DNA of 64,000 nt from Phytobacter diazotrophicus (GCA_004346725.1 SMDE01000003.1:186001-250000), one strand, 5' to 3'. Counted from the stretch's first letter, positions 42,368 to 51,515 are shown. Numbers and translations: made by a program. The notes: generated by a model not told the origin, from the letters alone.

Positions 42368-45300
42368 ATGCGCCAGAACCCCCCTCGTCCGCGCAACACT
42401 GGCCCCAACACGCCGGGCTGGACCGCCGCAGATCTTACGCAGTTGTTACCCGGCAGTCTCTGGCACAACCGCCCGGATGCCGCCTGGATTGCGGGCGACA
42501 TCGCCATTTTGCATGACAACACGCCGTATGACCGCCCTTGTCTGTTCGTTGCGATCGACACCGATACCTGGCTGCAAGGCTCAGGTAATACCGGTATTTA
42601 CGCGGGCTGGAAGGATACGCACACCCTGCTGCCAGAGCAGGCTTCCCGCTACTGCGGCGCGATTGTCCAGCGCAAACTCGCAGGCCTGCCGCCTGGCTTT
42701 CCACAACTGGTGGTAGGTGACAGTTATCAGGCGCTTCACTTACTGGCCGAAGAAGCACGGCGGCGTTTTAACGGCAAACTGGTGGCCGTCACAGGTACCG
42801 TCGGCAAAACCTCGACCAAAGAGATGCTGGAGGCGATCCTGACCGACAACCTGTCTGTGATAGCCAGCCGCGGCAATCACAACACCCGTACCGGCGCCTC
42901 CGTCACCCTGGCGCGTGCAGTATCGAACCCACAGGCCGTCGTGATGGAAGTGGCCATCTCCGCGCTCTGGATGCGTAATGGAGGCGTCGGGCATCGCATT
43001 AAGCCGCACATCGTTATCATTACCGAAATCGGGATGACTCAGGTGGGCAAGAACGTGACCACCCTGAATGACGTGGCACGCTATAAGGCGCGCATCAGTC
43101 ATGGTCTTATCCCCGGTGGCTACGCCATTTTGCACCGCGATATGGCCGAGTATGCGACTGTCGCGGCAAGCGTTGAACGCGACGGCGCGCGGATTATCAG
43201 TTACGGATTCAACCCGGACGCAGATGTGCGTATCACCGGGATAACACCAGACGACAACGGAAGCAGAGTCACGGTCGCTTTTCATCAGCAGGTCGTCAGC
43301 TACCGGCTGGCCGTGCCCGGTAACGGTGGCGCGCTCAATTCGGTTGCATCGCTGATTGCCGCCGATCTGCTGGGCGTGAACCTGTCGCAGATTATCGCAG
43401 GCCTTGAGGGTTATCGCAGCGATGGTCAGCATCTGTGCATTACCCCGTTGTCCCTACCCGGCGGCGGGACAGCCACGCTGATTGATGACAGTTACAACGC
43501 CGAATATCTTTCTATGCTCAATGCGTTTGCGGTTGCGGCGCAACGTGCCCGAGCTCATGGCGGGCGTGTCATTGCCCTGCTGGGACGCATTGTTAATCTC
43601 GGCGATCAGAGCCAGGCCATTCACCGTTCTCTGGCGACGCCATTACTGGAAGCTGGCTGCCAGCACGCCTTTCTGCACGGCGAGGAGATGACGGCATTAC
43701 ATGAGACACTGCCGGAAGCCACGCGGGGTGGTCATTTTCAGACGGCGCAGGCGCTGGTTGACGCCGCCGCCCCGTCGCTGCGCCCCGGCGATATCGTGCT
43801 GGTAAAAGGCAGCGTGCGAAACTCGGATTTCAGGCAGGTTGTCAGTCTACTGAAAACCCGACTTGCCGCCCTGCCCGCGCTGCGTAAAGGGCACACCGCG
43901 CGCCTGCTGATCAACCTCTCGACCGGTGAGCAACGCGTCGCGGAACGGGCCGATAGCCCCTTTGCGTCGCACTACCTCAGCCAGTTACTGCTGGCCTGTT
44001 GTGTCGCCGATCGCCTGTTAAATAAAAAAACCACCCTGGAGACCGCCATCACCGTGCGGGAGATCGCGGCGGATATCCTGAAAGGTAACCCGGCTCTGAC
44101 ACTCAGGCAGGGTGACAAACTGACCGTGAAGTCCCTGCTACAGGGAATGTTGCTACATAACGCCTGCGATGCGGCCATTAACCTGGCAGAGCATCTGGCT
44201 GGCAGCAGTGCAAAAGCGCTGGCCCAGTTGCGGGAACTGAGCGCCACTATCGGCATGCCGCACACGCATATGAATACCGTCTCCGGTCGCGTGCGCCCAG
44301 GGCAGCGCACGGTACTTTTGGATATCGCCAGGCTTGTGCGCCATTTCTACCAGCGCTATCCGCATCTGTTGCCGTGGTTTTGCGAACAAGAAGCCGTCAT
44401 CGGCGAGCGCATCTATCGCAAAACTGGCAATCTGCACAGTGACGGCAGCGCGTGGGGGCAATTCAGTGCCGGAAACTGGGGTTTCGCGCTGCAATGGTTT
44501 TCAGGCGAACTTTGGTTGGCCTGCGCGGCGGGTGCAAACGATGCTTTCCACCTTGATTATCTTCTGGATGAACTGCTGGCGCAGGCCGATACCGCCCATC
44601 AACCGGTCGCCTGTGCCCCCAGCGTTCGCCAGATTGACTCACCGACGGCGACGCTGACATTTCTGGGGGATACCTATTTCGGTGAGTGGTACACCGCCCG
44701 GCGTAAGGCCCGCGGTATTGATGACGCACTCCAGCGCTACGGCTATGAGTATAGTTTTGCGGCTATCGCCCCCCTTCTTCACAACAGCGACATGACGCTT
44801 GCCAACTTTGAAGCGGCGCTGACCACCGATCTCAGCGCCAGTCTTGCAGGCCGTAAACCGTTCTGCCTGACAGGCGATCCTGCTGCCTCTGTCGCCGCCC
44901 TGCGCAAACAGGGCATCAATGCGGTGGCGCTGGGCAACAATCACGCGATGGACGCCGGGTTACCCGGTCTGTATAGCACGCTGACAGCGTTTCGCGAGGC
45001 GGGAATCGCCTGCGTGGGCGCCGGGATAAACGCGCAGCAGGCGCAAGCGCCGCTGGTCGTCACCGTGGGCAAGCGGACGTACAAGATTTTCAGCGCCTAC
45101 TGGTATCGACGTTATATGGAAGAGGAATGCGCCTTTTATGCCCGCCCTCGCCGCGCGGGCGTCGCCTGTATCAGTGGTGGACTGATTGAACAGCTTCGCA
45201 AAGAGAAAGCGAGCGCTCACCCCGCCACGCTGATTGTTCTTGCTCACTGGGGGCTGGACTACCGCTGGACCACCGCCCGGCAGCGCACCCTGGCTAAGCA

Positions 45301-45712
45301 ACTGAGTGATGCCGGTGCCGATCTGATTATTGGCTCCGGGCCGCATATGGCAGGCGAAGCGGCGCAGCAGGATCAAAGCCTGGTGATTTACAGCATCGGT
45401 AATGCAGTGTTTAACAGTAACGGTGAATATCAGGAGCGCGGCATGCCGGCTTACGGTTTTATCGTTCGTCTGTTAGTGGGTACCCGGCAGCCGCAAATTC
45501 AGTTGCTGCCCATCTTTACTGATAATAAAAAGACCTTCTGGCAGCCCCGTCCGGTGAATGAGGTGGAGTTTTCAACGCTGGTTACGCATCTGACGCAACA
45601 GGGAATGCCTGTTATTCGGGAAGGAGAAACGGGCACGGGCTGGCGTGCGCTGACTGTCGATAATGAATGCAGGCTGGTCATGTCGCTTAGTGAGTGCTTT
45701 GGCGAAAGTTAA
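42368..45712 (+). CDS. MurF-like ligase / S11 peptidase-like / CapA-like triple fusion
   Basis: This 1114-aa protein has three parts. (1) A Mur ligase (about 60-500) has the P-loop GTVGKTSTKE (about 142-151), RGNHNTRTGASVTL and DDSYNAEYLSML, all as in MurF. (2) A D-Ala-D-Ala carboxypeptidase-like part (about 505-750) includes MLLHNACDAAINLAEHLAGS, which aligns with the Ser-x-Asn region of DacA-type enzymes; the SxxK nucleophile is not seen. (3) A CapA/PgsA metallophosphatase-like domain (about 760-1065) has FLGDTYFGE, NFEAALT, GNNHAMD, AHWGLDY and GSGPHM. Mur-ligase/CapA pairs make poly-gamma-glutamate in other bacteria; as one chain it is unusual. AAGGA lies 7 nt before the ATG at 42368; an ATG at 42350 overlaps the upstream stop and is an alternative. 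It ends in a terminator. Confidence 0.83.
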   Translation: MRQNPPRPRNTGPNTPGWTAADLTQLLPGSLWHNRPDAAWIAGDIAILHDNTPYDRPCLFVAIDTDTWLQGSGNTGIYAGWKDTHTLLPEQASRYCGAIVQRKLAGLPPGFPQLVVGDSYQALHLLAEEARRRFNGKLVAVTGTVGKTSTKEMLEAILTDNLSVIASRGNHNTRTGASVTLARAVSNPQAVVMEVAISALWMRNGGVGHRIKPHIVIITEIGMTQVGKNVTTLNDVARYKARISHGLIPGGYAILHRDMAEYATVAASVERDGARIISYGFNPDADVRITGITPDDNGSRVTVAFHQQVVSYRLAVPGNGGALNSVASLIAADLLGVNLSQIIAGLEGYRSDGQHLCITPLSLPGGGTATLIDDSYNAEYLSMLNAFAVAAQRARAHGGRVIALLGRIVNLGDQSQAIHRSLATPLLEAGCQHAFLHGEEMTALHETLPEATRGGHFQTAQALVDAAAPSLRPGDIVLVKGSVRNSDFRQVVSLLKTRLAALPALRKGHTARLLINLSTGEQRVAERADSPFASHYLSQLLLACCVADRLLNKKTTLETAITVREIAADILKGNPALTLRQGDKLTVKSLLQGMLLHNACDAAINLAEHLAGSSAKALAQLRELSATIGMPHTHMNTVSGRVRPGQRTVLLDIARLVRHFYQRYPHLLPWFCEQEAVIGERIYRKTGNLHSDGSAWGQFSAGNWGFALQWFSGELWLACAAGANDAFHLDYLLDELLAQADTAHQPVACAPSVRQIDSPTATLTFLGDTYFGEWYTARRKARGIDDALQRYGYEYSFAAIAPLLHNSDMTLANFEAALTTDLSASLAGRKPFCLTGDPAASVAALRKQGINAVALGNNHAMDAGLPGLYSTLTAFREAGIACVGAGINAQQAQAPLVVTVGKRTYKIFSAYWYRRYMEEECAFYARPRRAGVACISGGLIEQLRKEKASAHPATLIVLAHWGLDYRWTTARQRTLAKQLSDAGADLIIGSGPHMAGEAAQQDQSLVIYSIGNAVFNSNGEYQERGMPAYGFIVRLLVGTRQPQIQLLPIFTDNKKTFWQPRPVNEVEFSTLVTHLTQQGMPVIREGETGTGWRALTVDNECRLVMSLSECFGES

Positions 45713-45730
45713 CACCGCTCTGGCATAAAA

Positions 45731-45774
45731 AACGGCATCTTACACAGTGGATATCCCACTTTTCAGATGCCGTT
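45731..45774 (+). terminator. Terminator after MurF-CapA fusion gene
   Basis: Outer stem AACGGCATCT / AGATGCCGTT is followed by T-rich DNA, with an inner stem AGTGG / CCACT. It lies about 20 nt past the stop codon. The A-run at 45727-45730 may also let it act for minus-strand reads. Confidence 0.8.
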
Positions 45775-45823
45775 TACTTATTTTGACCGGATACTTATCG
45801 CCTTTTTAACGGGCTATAAGTCC

Positions 45824-46072
45824 CTAAGGTATTAATTGTGCTGTGATTTCATCGCACTTAGCTTGTAAAAGCTCTCTGTATTTCGGGATCTCTTCAGTCT
45901 GGCACTGGAGGACTATGCAATATCCCTCAATCCATACTTTTATATCCTGATTCACAAAGTGGCTTTGAAAAATACGCGCCCATTCGTCACTCGGTACACC
46001 TTCAAGTTCGAAATATTTAAGCGCGCCGTTCCCACGTAAACTGCGATGCTCATCCAATCCAATTATTTTCAT
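45824..46072 (-). CDS. Hypothetical 82-aa protein
   Basis: I do not recognise this small soluble protein. It starts MKIIGLDEHRSLRGNGALKYFELEGVPSDEW and ends in a helical stretch (EIPKYRELLQAKCDEITAQL). Upstream in-frame starts would add hydrophobic residues, but AAGGA lies 8 nt before the ATG at 46072, which favours the short form. It is a single gene on the minus strand between the MurF-CapA terminator and a 209-aa unknown. Two Cys residues in WIEGYCIVLQCQTEE may be metal- or redox-related; nothing else supports a function. Confidence 0.6.
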   Translation of the reverse strand: MKIIGLDEHRSLRGNGALKYFELEGVPSDEWARIFQSHFVNQDIKVWIEGYCIVLQCQTEEIPKYRELLQAKCDEITAQLIP

Positions 46073-46345
46073 TTTATTCATCCTTAAGCAAAACCATAGA
46101 AATAGTAATGCCTGAAAGATGAACAAATTAAGGAGATTATAAAAAGAATATTAAAATAAAACTTAACTCAAACTCTCATATATTAAACCTGAAAATTTCA
46201 GTTAATGTCGCGTAATAATATAAGTATCAATAAAGGATAAAGAGATATCACTGACGTGCGCAAAAGAGCAAACGCAGCCAGCCGACGTTTGCTCAAACAT
46301 AAAGGAGGGTTTTCACATCTGTTCGGTGAACATCGGCAGGCGAAT

Positions 46346-46975
46346 TTACGTCACGCTGCGATACACCGGGACTCGCCGGGTAGTACCCGTCAGGTTGTCA
46401 AAGATATCCACTTCCGCCGTGGCGATCGCCATACCGCTTTTTCGCAACCGTTGCACATCGGCAGCAATACGCTGGATCCCAAACCAGAAAAGCCCGTCAA
46501 GCGCTGTAACCGGCAGCCCTCTTTCCAGCGCCAGTTTGAGTCGTTCGCGTGGAGCTTTTACCTCTTTGGCGATTTGCTGATAAGGCGTAGCCACTGACCC
46601 GGAGGCATCTACCCGCCGGATACGGGTTGAAAGGCGATACTGGAATGCATCCGGTATATCGCTTAAATCGGTTTTCAGGGTATAGACGCAGCCGAAACGT
46701 TTACCGTTGAAAATAACGTTTTTCTGACCGATTTGTAGCTCATCACGCAGGCTGGCAATCAACTGCGGCGCGCGAATTAACAATAAGCGAAAAGGAAGCT
46801 CAAAGCTGGTCACGTAATCGACGTTGAGCAGCGCAATGCGTAATCGCTCTTCGGCGTTCGCCTGCGTCTGACGGCACTCGTCAAGCGTGTCTGCCCACTG
46901 GCGAGCGATACGGGGAGATTCATTCAGTTCGGTGAAGCTATATTTTTCGATTTCATAATCAATACGATCCACCAC
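46346..46975 (-). CDS. Hypothetical 209-aa protein with possible C-terminal winged helix
   Basis: I cannot place this protein in a named family. It is soluble. The N-terminal half (residues 1-120) is mixed helix/strand, with FRLLLIRAPQLIASLRDELQIGQKNVIFNGKRFGC. The last 60 residues (LPVTALDGLFWFGIQRIAADVQRLRKSGMAIATAEVDI...RVPVYRSV) read like a winged helix-turn-helix with a beta wing. A DNA-binding role is possible. It is a single gene with 210 bp of AT-rich DNA after it and about 115 bp before it. I give no function. Confidence 0.65.
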   Translation of the reverse strand: MVDRIDYEIEKYSFTELNESPRIARQWADTLDECRQTQANAEERLRIALLNVDYVTSFELPFRLLLIRAPQLIASLRDELQIGQKNVIFNGKRFGCVYTLKTDLSDIPDAFQYRLSTRIRRVDASGSVATPYQQIAKEVKAPRERLKLALERGLPVTALDGLFWFGIQRIAADVQRLRKSGMAIATAEVDIFDNLTGTTRRVPVYRSVT

Positions 46976-47090
46976 TGCGTCTCCCTCATTCCTGCGGATA
47001 AGTGTAAGTCTGCCGGGCGGTTATTTTAGCAACGAAGCGGCGTGGTCGAAAGCACTCTTCTTTTAAGATATCCCGACGCCATACCAACAG
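46976..47090. other. Short intergenic stretch upstream of the 209-aa gene
   Basis: This holds the promoter region of the 209-aa gene on the minus strand. No feature stands out apart from the terminator that follows. Confidence 0.4.
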
Positions 47091-47117
47091 AAAAACGGGG
47101 TATCTGAAGATACCCCG
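47091..47117 (-). terminator. Terminator of the methyltransferase gene
   Basis: Stem CGGGGTATC / GATACCCCG has loop TGAA. A UUUUU tail follows on the minus strand. It lies 29 nt past the methyltransferase stop. Confidence 0.9.
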
Positions 47118-47145
47118 CTCAGGGAGGGACGTTATGACGGGACGG

Positions 47146-47892
47146 TCAGCGCGCCATTAACGCAAAGACACCCCAGCCAAGGAACTCACGCGTCCAGCTA
47201 ACATGGCGTTTTGGCGCTGCCGTAAGCGTCGCACGAATCTCTGGCGCGAAATCATCATCAGGGTTGGCCTCAAGCCAGCGGCGCATCGTCAGCCACTTCG
47301 CCGCTTCATACCGGTCCCACCCTTCCTGGTCTGCCAGTACCATCTCGACGACGTCAAAGCCCAGCTCATCAAATGATGCGACAAGCTCAGGTAGCGTATG
47401 AAAGTCTGCTATCGCGTTGGCGAAACAGGCCTGGGCTACCTCTTCCGTTGGCGGTAGCTGCCGCCAGTAAGGCTCGCCAATGAGGATAATTCCTTCGGGA
47501 CGAAGGCTTTTTTGTAACAGCGCGATAGCCCCTGCTACCCCGCCACCAATCCAGGTTGCGCCCACACAGGCGGCCACGTCACATTTTTCATCCGTGACAA
47601 AACCTGCCGCATCGCCATGAATAAATGTCACGTTTTCGCTGACGCCGAGTTCTTCGCTACGCTGTTTCGCCTGTTCGCTGAAAAGCTGGCTCATATCAAC
47701 GCCGACGCCGGTGATGGCATAATCGCGTGCCCAGGTACAGAGCATCTCACCCGAACCGCTGCCAAGATCCAGTATGCGCATACCCGGTTTCAGGCGTAGT
47801 ACCGCACCGAGTGTCGCGAGTTTTTCTGGCGTAAAGGGGTTATGAATGCGGTGTTCGCTTTCGGTAATCGTAAAAATACGGGGGATATCCAA
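47146..47892 (-). CDS. YjhP-like SAM-dependent methyltransferase
   Basis: This 248-aa class I methyltransferase has the SAM loop ILDLGSGSGEMLCTWARDY, acidic residue GVGVDMSQLF and post-motifs HGDAAGF and CDVAACVGATWIGGG. The body (IGEPYWRQLPPTEEVAQAC, DQEGWDRYEAAKWLTMRRWLEANPDDDF) agrees with E. coli YjhP as I remember it, whose substrate is not known to me. No ATG starts the frame. A TTG at 47892 has AAAGGA 9 nt upstream and gives LDIPRIFTITESEHR, close to the YjhP start; a TTG at 47928 is the alternative. It is a single transcription unit with its own terminator. Confidence 0.8.
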   Translation of the reverse strand: MDIPRIFTITESEHRIHNPFTPEKLATLGAVLRLKPGMRILDLGSGSGEMLCTWARDYAITGVGVDMSQLFSEQAKQRSEELGVSENVTFIHGDAAGFVTDEKCDVAACVGATWIGGGVAGAIALLQKSLRPEGIILIGEPYWRQLPPTEEVAQACFANAIADFHTLPELVASFDELGFDVVEMVLADQEGWDRYEAAKWLTMRRWLEANPDDDFAPEIRATLTAAPKRHVSWTREFLGWGVFALMAR

Positions 47893-48086
47893 TGCAGAAA
47901 TTCCTTTTACTGTTGATGTAACGACCAATAACCTTAAAGGTTGTGTTGATTAAAAATATATCACCTTAACCTAAACGTTATCTCAACAGTACGAAATATC
48001 GCCTGCATGTTTCGTGATAATGACCGCATTCATACGCCAAAATGATTAATCTGCCGTGTGAAAAATGCCCGCTCTTTGGAGTGATG

Positions 48087-49313
48087 TCATGAGATTGTCG
48101 CATCCGCCCAGGCGAGAGCTTCCTCCATTGCATCAACAGCCGCCCAGCCTGGAATATTCAGTTTTTTTGCCTGTTGCTGTACCGTTTCCCATTCACAGCG
48201 CTCATAATTTTGTACCAGGTTAAGGACGTCATAAAGCGTACCCTGTTTATGCACCAGCGCATTGCTAACGGATAAAGGAAGTGTTATTTGCTCGAAAATT
48301 TCCTCAAGCGGGATCTCCAGCATGGCATCCAGTAATGAAAACAATCCGCATAAGAATGCCTCCTGCGCACAACACGTTGAATGTGTACGCGCAACAATGA
48401 TTTCGCAGAATTTAGCCCTGGACAGGGAAAGATGATAAAGCTCGTTAGTGTCTTTATTAGAGAGATTGGCCAGGCAAACCAGCGAAACAAAGCGAGTTAA
48501 TTCACTTCGCCCCAAATAGATAGCAATTTTTTTGAGCGTTAAGTTGTCGACAGCGCTTATGCCACTAACGCGATGCACAATATTTTTGGCATATTTTAAG
48601 ATCTTGTAAGTCAACGATAAATCATGTTCGAGTATACGTCCGATTTTATCAAAATCTAACTCTGGCGCGTTAACTTCGCTCATCAACTGGAAGAGGTGTG
48701 CAGCTTTGTGTGGCAGGCGTTTGCTCTGAATAATTTCCGGCTTACTGTAAAAATAACCTTGAAACAAATGGAAGCCCTGGTCTTTATATTGTTTAAACTC
48801 GTCATATGTTTCGATTTTTTCCGCCAGCAGATTTTTTGTTTTTAACTGCAACGCATGACGTTTCAGAAATCCATTGATTTCTTCAAACGAATTTGCCTTA
48901 ACGTCAAATTTCAGAATAGTTATATAGGGTAAAAAACGATCCCACGCTTCGTCCATCGCAAAATCATCTAATGCCAGCGTATAGCCTGAGGCGAAGAGAT
49001 AGCGCACGGCCTCGAACAGCGCATCATCAGGGACAGCATCTTCCAATATTTCAATGACGACGCGTTCGCGAGGTAAGATGTCAGCCATCCCCTGAACAAT
49101 CATTTGATAGGGGAAATTAATATAAGAGATGTTCTCCCCTACAAAGCGAAAAGTTGGGATGCCCAGGAACTGGTCGGAGATCATCTGGCTGGTCGCATAA
49201 TCGGCCGGTACGTTTGGAAAATAGTTATTCATTCCAGAACGAAAAAGGAGCTCATAGGCTACGGTATGCAAGTCACGATCGAATATCGGCTGTCTGGCAA
49301 CGAAAGAGTCCAT
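48087..49313 (-). CDS. Degenerate EAL-HDOD signalling protein
   Basis: This 408-aa soluble protein has an N-terminal EAL-like domain (1-205) and a C-terminal HDOD domain (about 205-395). The EAL motif reads YELLFRS. Several metal- and c-di-GMP-binding positions are altered (INFP, IEILED, LALDDF present, no ExAER-type sequence), so it is probably not an active phosphodiesterase. EAL-HDOD (YuxH/CdgJ-type) proteins act as c-di-GMP-related or protein-binding regulators of motility and attachment elsewhere. AGGGGGAAGCT precedes the ATG. It is a single gene. It lies 10 kb from lapD, so a regulatory tie to the Lap system is only a suggestion. Confidence 0.83.
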   Translation of the reverse strand: MDSFVARQPIFDRDLHTVAYELLFRSGMNNYFPNVPADYATSQMISDQFLGIPTFRFVGENISYINFPYQMIVQGMADILPRERVVIEILEDAVPDDALFEAVRYLFASGYTLALDDFAMDEAWDRFLPYITILKFDVKANSFEEINGFLKRHALQLKTKNLLAEKIETYDEFKQYKDQGFHLFQGYFYSKPEIIQSKRLPHKAAHLFQLMSEVNAPELDFDKIGRILEHDLSLTYKILKYAKNIVHRVSGISAVDNLTLKKIAIYLGRSELTRFVSLVCLANLSNKDTNELYHLSLSRAKFCEIIVARTHSTCCAQEAFLCGLFSLLDAMLEIPLEEIFEQITLPLSVSNALVHKQGTLYDVLNLVQNYERCEWETVQQQAKKLNIPGWAAVDAMEEALAWADATIS

Positions 49314-50121
49314 AGCTTCCCCCTAAGTATCCATTAGATTAAGTGAACCAGAAATTAAATTTAACTTTAATCCGATTGTTCATTTATTTAATTGAGTTAT
49401 TTGAAAGATACTTATTCTCGCGTAGCCATGATCAGGCTAAGTAAATTTCCCCCAGGCGTTCACTTTCAGAGAATACAATTAGCCTGCAAACCAAATTCCA
49501 TGAAAATTATGCAAATCCATTTTAATAGCAAATTATTATCATCACATTCACTGCCAGTTAAACTTATAAATGATGTTATACGCAGTTTTATGGCAAAAAT
49601 GAGAGACATCGCAATTTTTGAAGTGATAACAATGAAGGCATAACTCACAAATACAGGTTTGCTGTTCGGTAAAAAGCACTGTTTTCAGGCCGGTGATGCA
49701 TACCTCTTGAAAAGACACTCCCACTGACAATGCTGTATCGACTCGCCTGTCCATTCGCAGTGGCGAGCACAAAACGTGCGACCGATCACAAAATAACCTT
49801 GTAATTCAACGGTCAAATTACAGGTTTCAATCCTGTGACAACGCGTCGCTCAACGGACATTTATTCCGCAAAGAAATTAATCTGTCGCCAAAGCCCGACA
49901 CTCTGTAAGTTGCGGAAAGTATTTAAAAAAATGCCTCTTGTAAGGCGCAAAATTTAGGCGTACATTAGCCCCGTCTGATGCGAGATGCATCAAGAATTCT
50001 GAGATGGAGCTGTGGCCGAAAGGGAGAAAATTCCCATTTTCAATTTGGCGTAGTTTCACCTCTCTATACTCAGTCCTGATCTGGTCATGAATGCATACGT
50101 ATGTATGCGGAGCGATGAAGC
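49314..50121. other. ~800-bp intergenic region, no gene seen
   Basis: AT-rich DNA lies between the EAL-HDOD start and ypdK. Short frames (for example at 49392-49643) lack ribosome-binding sites and protein-like composition. It must hold the EAL-HDOD promoter (left side) and the ypdK promoter (right side, before about 50090). I see no clear small-RNA signature. Confidence 0.5.
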
Positions 50122-50193
50122 GTGAAATATTTCTTTATGGGCATTTCGGTGATGGTCATTGTTTGGGCCGGTACATTTGCCCTGATGATCTGA
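50122..50193 (+). CDS. ypdK: YpdK, 23-aa membrane micropeptide
   Basis: The translation MKYFFMGISVMVIVWAGTFA plus LMI is one hydrophobic helix. It matches E. coli YpdK as I remember it except at one position (Val10 for Phe). The start is GTG, with GGAG 9 nt upstream, and the stop is TGA at 50191. A terminator follows 27 nt later. It lies next to alaC, as in E. coli. It is a small inner-membrane protein of unknown function and is too short for usual gene-calling cut-offs. Confidence 0.88.
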   Translation: MKYFFMGISVMVIVWAGTFALMI

Positions 50194-50220
50194 GCAACGT
50201 TCGTAGAACGAAAAGAAGAA

Positions 50221-50244
50221 CAGGAGCCATTTGGCTCCTGTTTT
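50221..50244 (+). terminator. Terminator between ypdK and alaC
   Basis: Stem CAGGAGCC / GGCTCCTG with a 4-nt loop is followed by TTTT. It lies between the converging ypdK and alaC, and an A-rich left flank means it may serve both. Confidence 0.85.
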
Positions 50245-50273
50245 CATTTGTGAAAAGGCCTGTGTGCCCGGGC

Positions 50274-51515
50274 TTACTGCTCTGTGTCTTCCGCCGTGGA
50301 TTTTGTGGTAGCGGGAAGCAGACCATCGGCGCGGAACATCGCTTTGATGCCCCTTACCGCCTGACGAATACGATCGCGGTTTTCAATCAGGGCAAAACGC
50401 ACATGCGTATCGCCATAATCACCAAACCCGATGCCAGGCGACACGCAAACTTTGGCATCCTGTAGCAGCTTCTTAGCAAATTCCAGCGACCCCATGGCGG
50501 CATAAGGTTCAGGGATTTTCGCCCAGACGTACATTGACGCCTTTGGCATTTCGACCATCCATCCGGCTTCATGCAGGCCTTTTACCAGCACATCGCGGCG
50601 GCGCTTATACTGTGCGGCAATATCGTGCACGCACTGCTGGTCGCCTTCGAGCGCGGCGATGGCTGCCACCTGCAGCGGCGTAAAGGTGCCGTAGTCGTGG
50701 TAGCTTTTAATACGCGCGAGCGCATTCACCAGCGTTTTATTGCCGACCATAAAGCCGATACGCCATCCCGCCATGTTGTAGCTTTTTGAGAGCGTAAAGA
50801 ACTCAACCGCCACGTCGCGAGCACCGGGAACCTGCATGATCGACGGCGCTTTCCAACCGTCATAGACGATATCCGCATAGGCCAGGTCGTGAACGACCAG
50901 CACATCATAGCGTTTTGCCAGAGCGACCACTTTTTCAAAGAACTCCAGTTCTACGCACTGCGCGGTAGGGTTGGAGGGGAAGCCCAGAATCATCATCTTC
51001 GGTTTAGGGTAGCTTTCGCGGATCGCGCGCTCCAGCTCATTGAAGAAATCAACGCCTTCCACCAGCGGCACAGAACGCACCTGGGCACCGGCAATCACCG
51101 CACCGTAAATGTGAATCGGGTAGCTCGGATTGGGCACCAGAACCGTGTCGCCATGGTCCAGGGTTGCCAGCATCAGATGCGCCAGCCCCTCTTTTGAACC
51201 GATGGTGACGATCGCTTCGCTTTCCGGATCGATATCGACCTGATAGCGATCCTGATACCAGCGAGAAATGGCACGGCGCAAACGCGGAATGCCGCGCGAC
51301 GTGGAATAACCGTGCGTGTCCGGGCGCTGGGCAACAGTACAGAGTTTTTCAACGATATGGGCCGGTGTCGGACCGTCAGGATTACCCATGCTGAAATCGA
51401 TAATATCTTCGCCGCGCCGACGCGCAGCCATTTTCAGTTCAGCCGTGATATTGAAAACATAAGGGGGGAGACGATCGATACGCGTAAAACGGCGTTCAGG
51501 ACTGAATTCAGCCAT
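50274..51515 (-). CDS. alaC: Glutamate-pyruvate aminotransferase AlaC
   Basis: This 413-aa fold-type I PLP aminotransferase makes L-alanine from pyruvate and glutamate in the cytosol. The sequence ([20 protein letters not shown]...) is near-identical to E. coli AlaC (YfdZ). The PLP lysine is in [29 protein letters not shown] gives the cofactor-contacting Asp and Tyr, and FALIENRDR holds the carboxylate-binding region. Only the last ten residues differ strongly. GAGGAAG precedes the ATG. It is a single gene, divergent from pyrS. A GC-rich hairpin (CGCCAC-GGTT-GTGGCG, 51561-51576) lies in the probable leader and might affect expression. Confidence 0.97.
   Translation of the reverse strand: MAEFSPERRFTRIDRLPPYVFNITAELKMAARRRGEDIIDFSMGNPDGPTPAHIVEKLCTVAQRPDTHGYSTSRGIPRLRRAISRWYQDRYQVDIDPESEAIVTIGSKEGLAHLMLATLDHGDTVLVPNPSYPIHIYGAVIAGAQVRSVPLVEGVDFFNELERAIRESYPKPKMMILGFPSNPTAQCVELEFFEKVVALAKRYDVLVVHDLAYADIVYDGWKAPSIMQVPGARDVAVEFFTLSKSYNMAGWRIGFMVGNKTLVNALARIKSYHDYGTFTPLQVAAIAALEGDQQCVHDIAAQYKRRRDVLVKGLHEAGWMVEMPKASMYVWAKIPEPYAAMGSLEFAKKLLQDAKVCVSPGIGFGDYGDTHVRFALIENRDRIRQAVRGIKAMFRADGLLPATTKSTAEDTEQ

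Noticed and set aside
8555-45712. A classic mobile genomic island
   Set aside because: Despite the accessory content, I see no integrase, transposase, flanking direct repeats or tRNA junction, so transfer is possible but not shown.
49392-49643. Possible 83-aa gene in the spacer left of ypdK
   Set aside because: No ribosome-binding site and the composition is not protein-like; overlapping short frames exist on both strands.
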